Translations under genes and position numbers: made by a program
Source: Arthrobacter sp.
GTDB taxonomy: Bacteria; Actinomycetota; Actinomycetes; Actinomycetales; Micrococcaceae
NCBI GenBank assembly: GCA_023264815.1
Contig: JAHFUZ010000007.1
Span: 1-64,000 of the forward strand
Length of the DNA stretch: 64,000 nucleotides
Reading direction: 5' to 3'
In this document: piece after piece, positions 1 to 8,106 of the stretch
Numbering within the stretch: the first letter of the stretch is position 1
Layout of the letters: each line of letters begins with the position of its first letter
The notes under the pieces: model-generated
What the model was told of the DNA's origin: nothing
Database searches by the model: none
What the model saw: the letters and a program-made list of their open reading frames with translations, nothing else

Positions 1-114
1 AAGAACTGGCGGGGACTCGCGATGAGATCGGACAAAACCGCACGCAATTACCTCGCCGCCGTCCAACTCGCGGCATCGCTCGCCTGGCTAAAAGCCAGCT
101 TTAGCAACACACCC
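1..114 (+). mobile_element. Right end of an IS5-like insertion sequence
   Basis: The transposase tail runs almost to the presumed element end. The sequence at 100-114 (TTTAGCAACACACCC) would be the terminal inverted repeat, with TAG or CTAG at 114-117 as possible target duplication. The matching left end is outside the window, so the exact boundary is inferred. A six-base inverted repeat (GCTAAA at 87-92, TTTAGC at 100-105) lies just inside the end. Directly downstream an open frame starts without a clear start codon or ribosome binding site, which suggests the element landed inside a gene. Confidence 0.5.
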
Positions 115-117
115 TAG
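1..117 (+). CDS. IS5-family transposase, C-terminal end (partial at window edge)
   Basis: Frame 1 is open from the window edge to TAG at 115-117 and gives the last 38 residues of a protein. The stretch R-S-D-K-T-A-R-N-Y at residues 9-17, followed by a Leu/Ala-rich hydrophobic tail, is the usual ending of IS5-family DDE transposases, where a basic D-K-T/R patch precedes the final helix. The catalytic Asp, Asp and Glu would lie upstream, outside the window, so activity cannot be judged. The stop codon lies at or next to the end of the element, as is common for compact insertion sequences. The family call rests on this short tail only; the subgroup is not assigned. Confidence 0.7.
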   Translation, partial: KNWRGLAMRSDKTARNYLAAVQLAASLAWLKASFSNTP

Positions 118-140
118 GGCTGCTGGCTGACCGCTCCGGA

Positions 141-788
141 TTGGTGAACCTGCAACGGCTGGCTCAGCTGTCGGCTACCGAGACACCCGATCTCACCGGC
201 CGCCCGCCGGTCATCGCGGTGCTGGGCACCTCCATGAACTCCGGGAAGTCCACCACTCTCGGATGCCTCGTGAAAGGACTCTCCGCCTCGGGGCTTAAGG
301 TCGCAGCCGGGAAGGCGACCGGCACCGGCTCCGGCAACGACGCCCACCTGTTCACCGACGCCGGGGCAAGCCTGGTGCTGGACTTCACCGATTTCGGGCA
401 CCCGACCACCTATAAGCTTGACTACGACCAGGTCCGGGCCCTGTTGCTGAGCATGATCGACGCGCTCACCCTGGGCTCACCCGAAGTGATCGTGGTGGAG
501 ATCGCCGACGGTGTCTATCAGGCCGAGACCGCCCGACTGCTCAACGACCCGGCCTTCCACGCCGTCGTCGACCACGTGCTCTTCGCCGCCGCCGACGCCC
601 TGGGTGCAACCGCAGGGCTGCAGCTGCTGGCCCGCGCCGGTATGCCTGTCGTAGCGGTTTCCGGGGTGCTCACCGCCTCACCGCTGGCCGCGCGAGAAGC
701 CTCCGCAATGATTGACCCTCCCGTCATCGAGACCTGGGACCTGTGCCGCCCCGAGGTTGCGCTGAACCTGCTGCCGGTCCGGAAGTAG
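141..788 (+). CDS. P-loop ATPase of DUF1611-like type, probably truncated at its 5' end
   Basis: Counting from TTG at 141 the product is 215 residues. A P-loop G-T-S-M-N-S-G-K-S occupies residues 29-37, followed by G-T-G-S-G-N-D-A and D-F-T-D-F-G-H-P-T-T-Y segments. The latter are typical of a MobB/DUF1611-like group of uncertain function. The frame is already open from 105, right after the IS end, and the residues before 141 (L-G-L-L-A-D-R-S-G-L) read like protein interior. No good Shine-Dalgarno precedes TTG 141 or GTG 144. I infer that the IS removed the N-terminal domain. The gene stops 2 bases before the start of the ABC-like gene, so the two are probably co-translated. The substrate is unknown. 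Confidence 0.6.
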   Translation: MVNLQRLAQLSATETPDLTGRPPVIAVLGTSMNSGKSTTLGCLVKGLSASGLKVAAGKATGTGSGNDAHLFTDAGASLVLDFTDFGHPTTYKLDYDQVRALLLSMIDALTLGSPEVIVVEIADGVYQAETARLLNDPAFHAVVDHVLFAAADALGATAGLQLLARAGMPVVAVSGVLTASPLAAREASAMIDPPVIETWDLCRPEVALNLLPVRK

Positions 789-790
789 CC

Positions 791-2386
791 TTGGCCGGGC
801 TGCCGAAACTGCTGCGCGGCAAACGCCGTGCCCTCACCGCGTTGCTGATCGGCACCGGAGTGGGTTCGGCGGCTGCCGCTGGGGCGACCGCGCTGCTGAT
901 GATGATGCTGATCGATCCAGGAACCCAAAACACCGCAATTGTCGTGATCGGGCTGGCCGTCGCCGCCGTTGCTGTCGGAGGGCTGCGCGCCGTGGAACGG
1001 GTACTGGCCGAGAAACTGGGCCAGGATTACATCCACGAGATCCGCACAGGGCTCGTGAAGGCAGCGTTGGGGGCCGAGCGCGGCCCCTCGGTTGGCATCA
1101 CCATCGCCCGGGTGACCAACGACCTGGCCAGCGTGCGCAACTGGGTCTCCCAAGGCATCAGTCCCTTGATCGTGGGCATCCCGTTGGTCCTCGGAGCCAC
1201 AGCGTTCGTCTGGGCGCTGTCCCCTGCGCTGGCCGCAGCGGTGGCCCTGCCGCTGGCCTTGCTGGCCGGTGTGCTCGCCTTCCTGGCGCGGCCAGCCTAC
1301 AGCCGCGCCCGTACCCTTCGCCGCCGACGCGGCCGACTGGCGGCCCACCTGGCCGACACCGTCGCGGCCGCGACGACGATCAAAGCCGCCAGTGGGCAGG
1401 CACGAGAGATGCGCAGGATCACCGCACTGAGCTCCACCGTGGCCGAAGCCGCCGTCCACCGGGCGAGGATCGCCGGCTGCATTCGTGGTACGGCGGCCGC
1501 GGCAGCAGCCACCGGGGTCGCCGCCACCGCCGCCACGGGGATCTGGCAGGGCATCGACACCGCGACCATCATCGCGGCGATGACGGTCCTGGGCATCATC
1601 GCCACCCCGGTCACCGACATGGGCCGGGCGGTGGAGTACCACCAGAACTTCAGAGCTGCCCGCAGAATCCTCGCGCCCGCCCTGGCCGCTGACACCGTAG
1701 AGCTGGACCCGGCGCCACCGGCCGAGCAGCGGGCCCGCACGCCGTCCAGTGACCCAGGGCAGCTGAAGATCACCGGGATCACCCCCCGCCGATGCTGCCC
1801 CACTGAACCACTGAACGCCCAGGCGGGTGAACGTATCGAGCTCAACGCCGACAGCCCTGATGAGGCCACGGCCGTCTTTGAGACGATCATCGGCCTGCGC
1901 CTCTTAACTACCACCCAGGTCCTCATCAATGGGGTCGACCTGCACACCACAGACCCCAGCCGACGCCGCCAGCTGGTCGGCTACGCGGTCGCAGGGGCTA
2001 CCTTAGAACGCGGCACCATCGCTCGCGCCGTCCGATACCGCCGCCCGGATCTGTCCCCCGACCACGGCACCGCCGCCCTGGAACATGTCGGACTCACCGA
2101 GATCATCGCCCAGCTGCCTGACGGACAATTTACCCGCCTCACCCGCGGCGGAGAGCCGCTTACCACCTCCGCACGCGCCAAACTCGTGCTGGCCCGGGCA
2201 ACACTGGGCTCACCCGCGCTGCTGCTGATCAACCGTCTGGACCAAGACCTCGACGAGAACGGCCGCGCCCGACTTAATGCCCTCATCACCGACTACCCAG
2301 GAACCGTCATCACCTACTCCACCCGACCAGACACCAAGCCTGTCACCAATCGCACCTGGCGGGTCACCTGTCCAATCCCACACTGA
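791..2386 (+). CDS. ABC-exporter-like membrane protein with a degenerate nucleotide-binding domain
   Basis: The 531-residue product starts at TTG 791, 2 bases after the upstream stop; a GTG at 743 is in frame but lies inside the upstream gene. Residues 1 to about 300 are Ala/Leu-rich with several membrane segments and resemble a type I ABC exporter membrane domain. The C-terminal part keeps the outline of an ABC ATPase: a Q-loop-like region (V-G-Y-A-V-A-G-A-T-L-E), a signature-region relic (T-R-G-G-E-P-L-T-T-S-A-R-A-K-L-V-L-A-R-A), a Walker-B-like A-L-L-L-I-N-R-L-D and a D-loop. At the Walker A place it has E-L-N-A-D-S-P-D-E, with no G-x-x-x-x-G-K-S/T. It is therefore probably unable to hydrolyse ATP alone. 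It may be the inactive half of a heterodimer whose partner is upstream of the window, or it may be decaying. Confidence 0.65.
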   Translation: MAGLPKLLRGKRRALTALLIGTGVGSAAAAGATALLMMMLIDPGTQNTAIVVIGLAVAAVAVGGLRAVERVLAEKLGQDYIHEIRTGLVKAALGAERGPSVGITIARVTNDLASVRNWVSQGISPLIVGIPLVLGATAFVWALSPALAAAVALPLALLAGVLAFLARPAYSRARTLRRRRGRLAAHLADTVAAATTIKAASGQAREMRRITALSSTVAEAAVHRARIAGCIRGTAAAAAATGVAATAATGIWQGIDTATIIAAMTVLGIIATPVTDMGRAVEYHQNFRAARRILAPALAADTVELDPAPPAEQRARTPSSDPGQLKITGITPRRCCPTEPLNAQAGERIELNADSPDEATAVFETIIGLRLLTTTQVLINGVDLHTTDPSRRRQLVGYAVAGATLERGTIARAVRYRRPDLSPDHGTAALEHVGLTEIIAQLPDGQFTRLTRGGEPLTTSARAKLVLARATLGSPALLLINRLDQDLDENGRARLNALITDYPGTVITYSTRPDTKPVTNRTWRVTCPIPH

Positions 2387-3016
2387 ACCCAGACACTGTG
2401 GACGGACCCGGTTGTAAAGGAAGCGTTGGCTCCTGCATGTAACCTGACGGTGGCATCACACTCACCTCAGCAAGCCCTTCACCACGAACAGCGGAGCCAT
2501 CAAGCCCGGCAACTGCAGGTCACTACGACACACGACAAAACTCGCGTCCTATATTTCACTTTTTCACAAGCCGTCCCAGATACAGCTTGGTCACCTTACT
2601 AGCGACCGCGTCCACGGCTTCGAAGGCGTCGCCAGTCCACCCGCCCAGGCGCGAGAGATCTGCCGCGGCGGCATAGGCTGCTTCGGGGTCCATTCCGAAC
2701 GGGCTGGGGTGCCGTCCATCAGGAGGGCCGCCCCGACGGCGCCCCGTCGTACCAACGCTGTTGTCGGATCGTTCGTCGAGGTCGGCACGACAATTAGGAG
2801 CTCGGCTTCAAGGGCCGCGGAAAAATTCCGCCCGAGCCGGGCGCCTGAGAAGGGCTTGTCTGACACGTCACAAGCATTGTCGAAGGCTAAGAACCTAGGC
2901 GGCGCGATTGCCGGAACAGCAGGCAACGACGGGTCTAATGTAACGGCGATGTTCAAGTCGAAGAAGAAAAACATTCAGACGACGACAGCTCGCACACCGG
3001 GGAAGTGCTCGGTGAC
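2387..3016. other. Stretch without a recognised gene next to the mobile element patch
   Basis: About 630 bases without a convincing gene. Frames of 80-135 codons exist on both strands, but none carries a family I recognise and none has a credible start. The left part (2400-2580) is less GC-rich than the neighbouring genes. On the minus strand a short frame between 2807 and 2556 looks like the end of a former gene and is listed separately. With the IS end at the left edge, the region looks like a decayed accessory scar. Confidence 0.5.
2556..2807 (-). pseudogene. Possible remnant of a protein C-terminus, unrecognised
   Basis: This minus-strand frame is open for 83 codons after a stop at 2808-2810 and ends with TGA at 2556-2558. 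Its last 48 residues, starting at a Met near 2702, have ordinary protein composition and GC-rich third positions (for example D-P-E-A-A-Y-A-A-A-A-D-L, then G-W-T-G-D-A-F-E-A-V-D-A-V-A). The residues before that are Arg/Pro-rich and look out of frame. This would fit a 3' gene fragment left after a deletion. I do not recognise the family, and chance is a real alternative. Confidence 0.2.
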
Positions 3017-3051
3017 AAATCGCGTCCCGGCTCAGCCGGGGCGCGATTTTT
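3017..3051. terminator. Intrinsic terminator downstream of the luciferase-like gene
   Basis: AAATCGCG (3017-3024) pairs with CGCGATTT (3042-3049), and CCCGGC (3026-3031) with GCCGGG (3035-3040), around a TCA loop. A T run follows on the plus strand. The hairpin lies 10 bases beyond the stop codon of the minus-strand gene at 3061, so it most likely ends that transcript. The longer T run would also suit a plus-strand transcript. Confidence 0.75.
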
Positions 3052-3060
3052 ACGTTGTGC

Positions 3061-4098
3061 TCAGTGTGCCGGCGTCCACCCCAAAGCAGGACCCAAGGAG
3101 GTGGCGATGTCGGTGAGGATCTGGATGTAGTCCTCATGGTCGAAACTGAAGGGCAGCGCGAACGCTACCTCGTCTACCTCCTGGAAGCCCGCGTGCGCGT
3201 ACAGCTGGTCCGCAATCCGATCGCTGGTACCTATGAGGTCGGGGGCGAACAGCATCCCCCGCGGCCCCTGCGGCGCCCGGGTCCGAGGCGTGCGCTCATC
3301 AACGTAGGCCTGGTACTTCTCCCGCTGCTTCTTTGTTGCGGAGTCGGTGGGGATCACCACCAGCCCTTGCGAGACCCGGGCGGGTCCGCGCGACGGGGCG
3401 GTCGCGGCAGCCTCGCGGTAGGCGCGGATCTGCGATTGCTGGATGCGGCCAAACAACGGTTCCTGATCCGTTTCTGGAAACACCACACTGCTGGAGAGCA
3501 GATTGAATCCGTTAGCCCCGGCCCACACAGCCGACTTCCGGCTTGCCGCCCCATACCAAAGCCGCTCACGCAGCCCGGACGAGTGCGGCTCCACACGGTT
3601 CGAGAATTCCTCCACGACGCCCTGTTTGCCGGAAAACTCCCTGACCGGTTCCCCTGCAATCAACCGGGCAAGCCGGTCAACGCGGGCATAGCCGAAGTCC
3701 TCCACTCCGGCGGAATCCGGGTACAACTCATGCTTGACCGTCTCGTAGTGCATGGGTTCGCCCACGCTGAGTCCCGGATTGATCCGCCCACCGGAGAGCA
3801 GATCCACGGTGGCCAGGTCCTCGGCCAGGCGCAAAGGGTTTTCCCAGCCCATGGGGGTCACGGCGGTCCCCAGTTCAATCCTCGAGGTGCGCTGGCCGGC
3901 CGCGGCCATGACGGCTATGGGGGAGGAGATCCCGAACTGCAAATGGCGGTGCCGCAGCCACGCGCTGTCGAAACCGAGACGCTCGCCCAGCTCGATGACC
4001 TGCAGCGTATTTTCGTGCCCTGCGGCCGGGTCCGCCGGATCGAACAGGCCAATGGTGAGGAATCCCAGTTTGCGCAGCGGTTGTGAAGATTGGGGCAC
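3061..4098 (-). CDS. LLM-class flavin-dependent oxidoreductase (luciferase-like)
   Basis: The 345-residue product has the length and pattern of bacterial luciferase-like monooxygenases, which use reduced flavin (FMN or F420) in a TIM barrel. It begins with a K-L-G-F-L-T-I-G-L-F strand. Later landmarks are S-A-W-L-R-H-R-H near residue 45, the I-E-L-G-T-A-V-T-P strand near 75, and L-A-E-D-L-A-T-V-D-L-L-S-G-G-R-I near 92, which is the common signature of the family. No membrane segment or signal peptide is visible. The substrate cannot be deduced: relatives oxidise alkanesulfonates, aldehydes, nitrilotriacetate or F420-linked compounds. The gene stands alone between its terminator and a divergent transporter gene. 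Confidence 0.85.
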   Translation of the reverse strand: MPQSSQPLRKLGFLTIGLFDPADPAAGHENTLQVIELGERLGFDSAWLRHRHLQFGISSPIAVMAAAGQRTSRIELGTAVTPMGWENPLRLAEDLATVDLLSGGRINPGLSVGEPMHYETVKHELYPDSAGVEDFGYARVDRLARLIAGEPVREFSGKQGVVEEFSNRVEPHSSGLRERLWYGAASRKSAVWAGANGFNLLSSSVVFPETDQEPLFGRIQQSQIRAYREAAATAPSRGPARVSQGLVVIPTDSATKKQREKYQAYVDERTPRTRAPQGPRGMLFAPDLIGTSDRIADQLYAHAGFQEVDEVAFALPFSFDHEDYIQILTDIATSLGPALGWTPAH

Positions 4099-4250
4099 GG
4101 TCTTCCTTCAGGGATCGGCGGGGCGGCTGAACCTCATGATAGGCAGGGAGCGGGGGCGTTGCCCGTAGGGAACCTCCGGGGTTACCTCCCATGTCAGGAC
4201 GGTACCCCGACAGCGGCGTCCGCACCGCGCGGGCCCGCCCCGGGAACAAC

Positions 4251-4256
4251 TAGAAT
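4251..4256 (+). promoter_or_regulatory. Probable -10 element for the first peptide-binding protein gene
   Basis: TAGAAT at 4251-4256 is close to the actinobacterial -10 consensus. A purine-rich stretch (AAGGAG, 4268-4273) and a short reading frame follow before the lipoprotein gene at 4347. No convincing -35 hexamer is seen upstream. The predicted transcript leader is roughly 80 bases. Confidence 0.45.
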
Positions 4257-4284
4257 TCAGGGAAAAGCAAGGAGATCCTTCGTC

Positions 4285-4356
4285 GTGCGTGAAAATCGGG
4301 TAGGTTCCGCGTCAACGTCTGATTCCGGACCCGCAAAGGAGAGTGCATGCCGTTGA
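4285..4356 (+). CDS. Possible 23-residue upstream ORF overlapping the next gene
   Basis: A GTG at 4285, preceded at 11 bases by AAGGAG, opens a 23-codon frame ending with TGA at 4354-4356. It overlaps the start of the lipoprotein gene (ATG 4347) in a different frame. The peptide is hydrophilic (starts M-R-E-N-R-V-G) with no recognisable family. Its own Shine-Dalgarno and the overlap with the downstream start would suit translational coupling or attenuation. It could equally be fortuitous. Confidence 0.25.
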   Translation: MRENRVGSASTSDSGPAKESACR

Positions 4357-6110
4357 GGCCTCTGATTCAGGTGATCACCGGGGCCGTCGCTGCGGCACTG
4401 GTTCTGTCAGGATGCACCGGGTCTGGCGGGTCCGCGCCCGTGGTGGTGGGCGAAACCAGCCGCGGCGGCAGCATCACAGTGGCCGAGGTGAACACGTTCA
4501 CGTCGTTCAACCCGTTCAGCACCGCCGGCAACACGGACATCAACACCAAAATCGGCCACATCACGCATTCCGGGTTTTACTACGTGGACAACACCGAACG
4601 GGTGATCCGCAACGAGAAATTCGGACGCTTCGAAAAAGTCTCCGACCGTCCCCTGAAGGTGAAGTACACCGTCAACGAAGGCGTGAAATGGTCCGACGGC
4701 GACCCCATAGACGCGGGCGACCTTCTCCTGTCGTGGGCGGCCGGGTCAGGCTATTTCGACGACGCCGACACCCAGGCCGGGACCGGCACCACCTATTTTT
4801 CTCCCGCCGCTGACAGGACTGGCCTGGCGGCCACTGCCCTGCCGGAAATCGGCAGTGACGGCCGTTCCATTACTCTGGAATACCTCTCCCCGTACGCTGA
4901 CTGGGAAGTGGCGTTCGACGTCGGAGTCCCGGCCCATGTGGTGGCCGCCAAAAGCGGCCTCAACGATGAGGACGACCTCATCGAGCTGATCAAGGATTCT
5001 CCCCGCGGTGACTCGGACAGCCCCGCGGTCAACGCACCGCTGAAACGGGTGGGCGATTTCTGGAACACCGGATTCGATGCCAAGTCCCTGCCGCAGGATC
5101 CTGCGATGTTCCTGTCCAGCGGCCCGTACATTGTCCGGGACATAGTGCCGGACGCCTCGATCACCCTGGTCCGGAACCGGGATTATGTCTGGGGGGCCGA
5201 GCCCTACCTGGATGAGATCACGGTCCGCTTTACCGGGGCCCCGGGTGCCGCGGTTTCGGCGCTGGGTTCCGGCCAGGCTGACATTATTGCCCCGCAGCCC
5301 TCTGCCGGCACCGAAGGGCTTTTCGACGGCCTGGCAGCGCAGGGGAACACCGTGGAGCGCTACAGCCAGTCAGGTTATGACCACCTCGATGTGAAGTTCG
5401 CCGGCCCGTTCGCCGACAAGGACGTCCGCGAGGCATTCCTCAAAACGGTGCCCCGGCAGAAGATTGTGGCGGACGTGGTGGGCGGATTGGTGGCCGACGC
5501 GAAACCCCTCGACTCGCACGTCTTCCTGCCGTCGCATCCCAAATATGCCGAAACCGTAAAGAACAACGGATCCGCAGAATATTCCGAGGTGGATATCCAA
5601 GGCGCAACATCGCAGTTGCGCGGGGCTACGCCGACCATCAGGATCCTCTACAACAAGGACAACCCCAACCGGGTGCGCGCCTTCTCGCTGATCCGGGACT
5701 CAGCCGCGCTGGCCGGGTTCAGGGTTGAGGATGCGGGCCTCGGAGGCCCTGACTGGGTGGCTGCGCTCAGCACAGGAACCTACGATGCCGCCATTCTCGG
5801 CTGGATCGGCCCGAGCGTGGGCGTGAGCCGCGTCCCGCAGATCTTCAAGACCGGGGCAGGCAGCAACTTCACCGGATTCTCGGACGCAGACGCCGACAAA
5901 GCCATGGATGAACTGGCCACCACCACGGACCTGGGAAAGCAGGACGAACTGCTGTCCGACATCGACAAACGGGTGTGGGTGAACGCCTACGGCCTGCCGC
6001 TGTACCAGGCCGCCGGGACCGTCGCGTTCGGCAGTCGCGTGACAGGCGTCAAACCCAGTTCCGGCCCGCTGGGTGTGTGGTGGAACGCCTGGGAGTGGCG
6101 GCTTAAATAG
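4347..6110 (+). CDS. ABC transporter substrate-binding lipoprotein, family 5 (peptide type)
   Basis: The 587-residue product is a solute-binding protein of the OppA/DppA family. The signal peptide ends in the lipobox L20-S21-G22-C23, so the mature protein should be anchored by a lipidated Cys on the outer face of the membrane. Family landmarks include S-F-N-P-F-S-T-A near residue 53, V-K-W-S-D-G-D-P-I-D-A-G-D near 113 and G-P-Y-I-V-R-D near 256. Just before the ATG is the purine-rich GGAGAG. It is followed after 280 bases by a second binding protein and then the permease genes, so it probably feeds the same transporter. The ligand is probably an oligopeptide, but family 5 also binds other solutes. 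Confidence 0.88.
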   Translation: MPLRPLIQVITGAVAAALVLSGCTGSGGSAPVVVGETSRGGSITVAEVNTFTSFNPFSTAGNTDINTKIGHITHSGFYYVDNTERVIRNEKFGRFEKVSDRPLKVKYTVNEGVKWSDGDPIDAGDLLLSWAAGSGYFDDADTQAGTGTTYFSPAADRTGLAATALPEIGSDGRSITLEYLSPYADWEVAFDVGVPAHVVAAKSGLNDEDDLIELIKDSPRGDSDSPAVNAPLKRVGDFWNTGFDAKSLPQDPAMFLSSGPYIVRDIVPDASITLVRNRDYVWGAEPYLDEITVRFTGAPGAAVSALGSGQADIIAPQPSAGTEGLFDGLAAQGNTVERYSQSGYDHLDVKFAGPFADKDVREAFLKTVPRQKIVADVVGGLVADAKPLDSHVFLPSHPKYAETVKNNGSAEYSEVDIQGATSQLRGATPTIRILYNKDNPNRVRAFSLIRDSAALAGFRVEDAGLGGPDWVAALSTGTYDAAILGWIGPSVGVSRVPQIFKTGAGSNFTGFSDADADKAMDELATTTDLGKQDELLSDIDKRVWVNAYGLPLYQAAGTVAFGSRVTGVKPSSGPLGVWWNAWEWRLK

Positions 6111-6268
6111 CCACCCCCGTCCAAGGTCCTCCGCCGCCGTGGGAGCGGTGCAGGGCCCGATTTCGCCGTACATCCTACCAGCGAGTAGCATGTGACTTGC
6201 GCAACTTCCTCGGGCAAGCTAGTTATGAACGATTAACTGGTTACGGTTTGGCAACGGAGTACCAGTAT

Positions 6269-6298
6269 TTGGACTTTGTGCGGTTAGGCTACTCATAT
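6269..6298 (+). promoter_or_regulatory. Candidate promoter of the second binding-protein gene
   Basis: TTGGAC (6269-6274) and TCATAT (6293-6298) are spaced by 18 bases and could be -35 and -10 elements, giving a leader of about 85 bases before ATG 6391. TAGGCT occurs twice here (6285 and 6302) as an imperfect direct repeat. The rest of the 280-base gap holds no gene and no strong hairpin that I can see. Confidence 0.35.
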
Positions 6299-6390
6299 AT
6301 GTAGGCTGCGTCACAGTGTAAACCTGTGACGGGCCTGCCGGGGAGCAAAAGATATCCCCTGAACATCTCCCACAACTCATAGGAGGCGGA

Positions 6391-8076
6391 ATGCGTTTCA
6401 CGCGCACTTCCAAAGCACTCGGCATGGTGGCGATCGCCGCCCTTGCCCTGACCGGCTGCGGCGCTGGAGGCGGCAGCACGGACAGCGCCAGCCAGTCGGC
6501 CGGTGATCCCAACAAGGTCATCACCGCGTATAACAGTGAACCCCAGAACCCGCTGCTGCCGGCCAACACCAATGAAACAAACGGCGGCCGCGTCGTCGAA
6601 CTTCTCTTCGAAGGCCTTCGCAGCTACGACGCGGACGGCAAGCCGGTTAACGCCCTGGCAGAGTCCATTGAGTCCGCCGACGCACAGAACTGGACCATCA
6701 AGGTCAAGCAGGGCCAGAAGTTCACCAATGGTGAAGCCATCACAGCCAAGACCTTCGTTGATTCCTGGAACTTCGCAGCGAACTCGAAGAACCTGCAGAA
6801 TAACGGGTTCTTCTTCGAATCCATCGCCGGGTACGAAGAAGTTTCTGCCGTCACCACCGAGAAGTCAGCCGACGGCAAGACCACCACCACCCCGGCTCCC
6901 ACCGCCGAGACCATGTCCGGGCTGACGGCCACTGACGACTCCACCCTTACCGTGAAGCTGGCGCAGCCTGAGGCCGACTGGTCGCTGCGTTTGGGCTACT
7001 CGGCCTTCTACCCGCTGCCTTCCGCAGCCCTGGCCGATCCTAAAACCTACGGCGAGAACCCGGTCGGCAACGGCCCGTACAAGTTTGAAAAGACCGGCGC
7101 ATGGGTCCATGACCAGTCCATCAGTCTGGTCAAGAACCCGGACTACACCGGTCCCCGGCAGGCTAAAAACGGCGGCGTGACGTTCAAGTTCTACACCGAT
7201 CCGAGCCCCGCCTACACCGACTTGCAGGGCGACAACCTCGACATCACCGACGTGCTGCCGTCCAATGCTACGAAGACCTACGTGTCGGACTTCCCGGACC
7301 GCAATGCCAGCAAGCCCGTAGCCACCAACGGCACGCTGAACATCCCGGGCTACAACCCGAACTTCCAGGGCGAAGCCGGCAAGCTGCGCCGCCAGGCACT
7401 GTCCTACGCCATCAACCGCGAGGAAATCACCAAGGTGGTCTTCAACGGCACCCGTACGCCGGCCAAGGCCTTCGCGCCGCCGGTCATCGATGGTTTCAAG
7501 GCCGACCTCAAGGGCAGCGAAGTTCTCAAGTTCGACGCCGCCAAGGCCAAGGACCTCTGGGCCCAGGCCGAGAAGCTCCAGCCGTACGACGGCTCCAAGC
7601 CGCTCCAGATTGCCTCCAATACCGACGGAGGACACAAGGAATGGATCGATGCCGTGGCTAACGGCTTCAAGAACAACCTCGACATTACGGCTGAAATCCA
7701 GCCGTTCGCCAAGTTTGCTGAAGTCCTGGACATGCGGAAGAAGCAGACCCTTCCCGGCCTGACCCGCGCCGGCTGGCAGGGTGACTACCCGTCGCTGTAC
7801 AACTTCCTCGGACCCATCTGGGCAACGGGCGCATCCTCCAACTACGAGAAGTACTCGAACCCTGAGTTCGACAAGCTGCTCAAGGAAGGCCTCGCATCGA
7901 AGTCGACCGAAGAAGCGAACGCCAAGTTCAACGCGGCACAGGAAATCCTCTTCGAAGACCTTCCCGGTCTGCCCCTCTGGGATTACGCCAAGCCCATTGT
8001 TTGGAGCAACAATGTGGTGAAGGCCGAGACCGGCTGGAACGGCGCAATTCTCTACTACAACATCACGGCCAAGTAG
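6391..8076 (+). CDS. Oligopeptide ABC transporter substrate-binding lipoprotein (OppA/DppA type)
   Basis: The 561-residue lipoprotein has signal-peptide lipobox L20-T21-G22-C23 followed by a Gly/Ser-rich linker. Family 5 landmarks follow: N-S-E-P-Q-N-P-L near residue 50, K-F-T-N-G-E-A-I-T-A near 111, G-N-G-P-Y-K-F near 227 and R-R-Q-A-L-S-Y-A-I-N-R near 332. The start follows AGGAGG at 6381-6386. It heads the permease/ATPase genes and probably delivers peptides to them. It differs clearly from the binding protein upstream, so the locus encodes two receptors. A hairpin directly downstream probably makes this the most abundant product of the operon. Confidence 0.93.
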   Translation: MRFTRTSKALGMVAIAALALTGCGAGGGSTDSASQSAGDPNKVITAYNSEPQNPLLPANTNETNGGRVVELLFEGLRSYDADGKPVNALAESIESADAQNWTIKVKQGQKFTNGEAITAKTFVDSWNFAANSKNLQNNGFFFESIAGYEEVSAVTTEKSADGKTTTTPAPTAETMSGLTATDDSTLTVKLAQPEADWSLRLGYSAFYPLPSAALADPKTYGENPVGNGPYKFEKTGAWVHDQSISLVKNPDYTGPRQAKNGGVTFKFYTDPSPAYTDLQGDNLDITDVLPSNATKTYVSDFPDRNASKPVATNGTLNIPGYNPNFQGEAGKLRRQALSYAINREEITKVVFNGTRTPAKAFAPPVIDGFKADLKGSEVLKFDAAKAKDLWAQAEKLQPYDGSKPLQIASNTDGGHKEWIDAVANGFKNNLDITAEIQPFAKFAEVLDMRKKQTLPGLTRAGWQGDYPSLYNFLGPIWATGASSNYEKYSNPEFDKLLKEGLASKSTEEANAKFNAAQEILFEDLPGLPLWDYAKPIVWSNNVVKAETGWNGAILYYNITAK

Positions 8077-8106
8077 TCTCCAGGATCTAAACTTGCCGTC
8101 AGGCAT

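Noticed and set aside
518..1642. Minus-strand frame of 374 codons over the ATPase/ABC-like genes
   Set aside because: Low-complexity Arg/Gly/Asp composition and no family; the plus-strand genes explain the openness.
3017..3051. Hairpin considered as the end of a small RNA gene
   Set aside because: It lies immediately behind the stop codon of the minus-strand oxidoreductase gene, so a simple terminator explains it.
2709..3116. Plus-strand frame of 135 codons in the left gene-free stretch
   Set aside because: It runs through the terminator hairpin and into the end of the opposite gene, with no family and no ribosome binding site.
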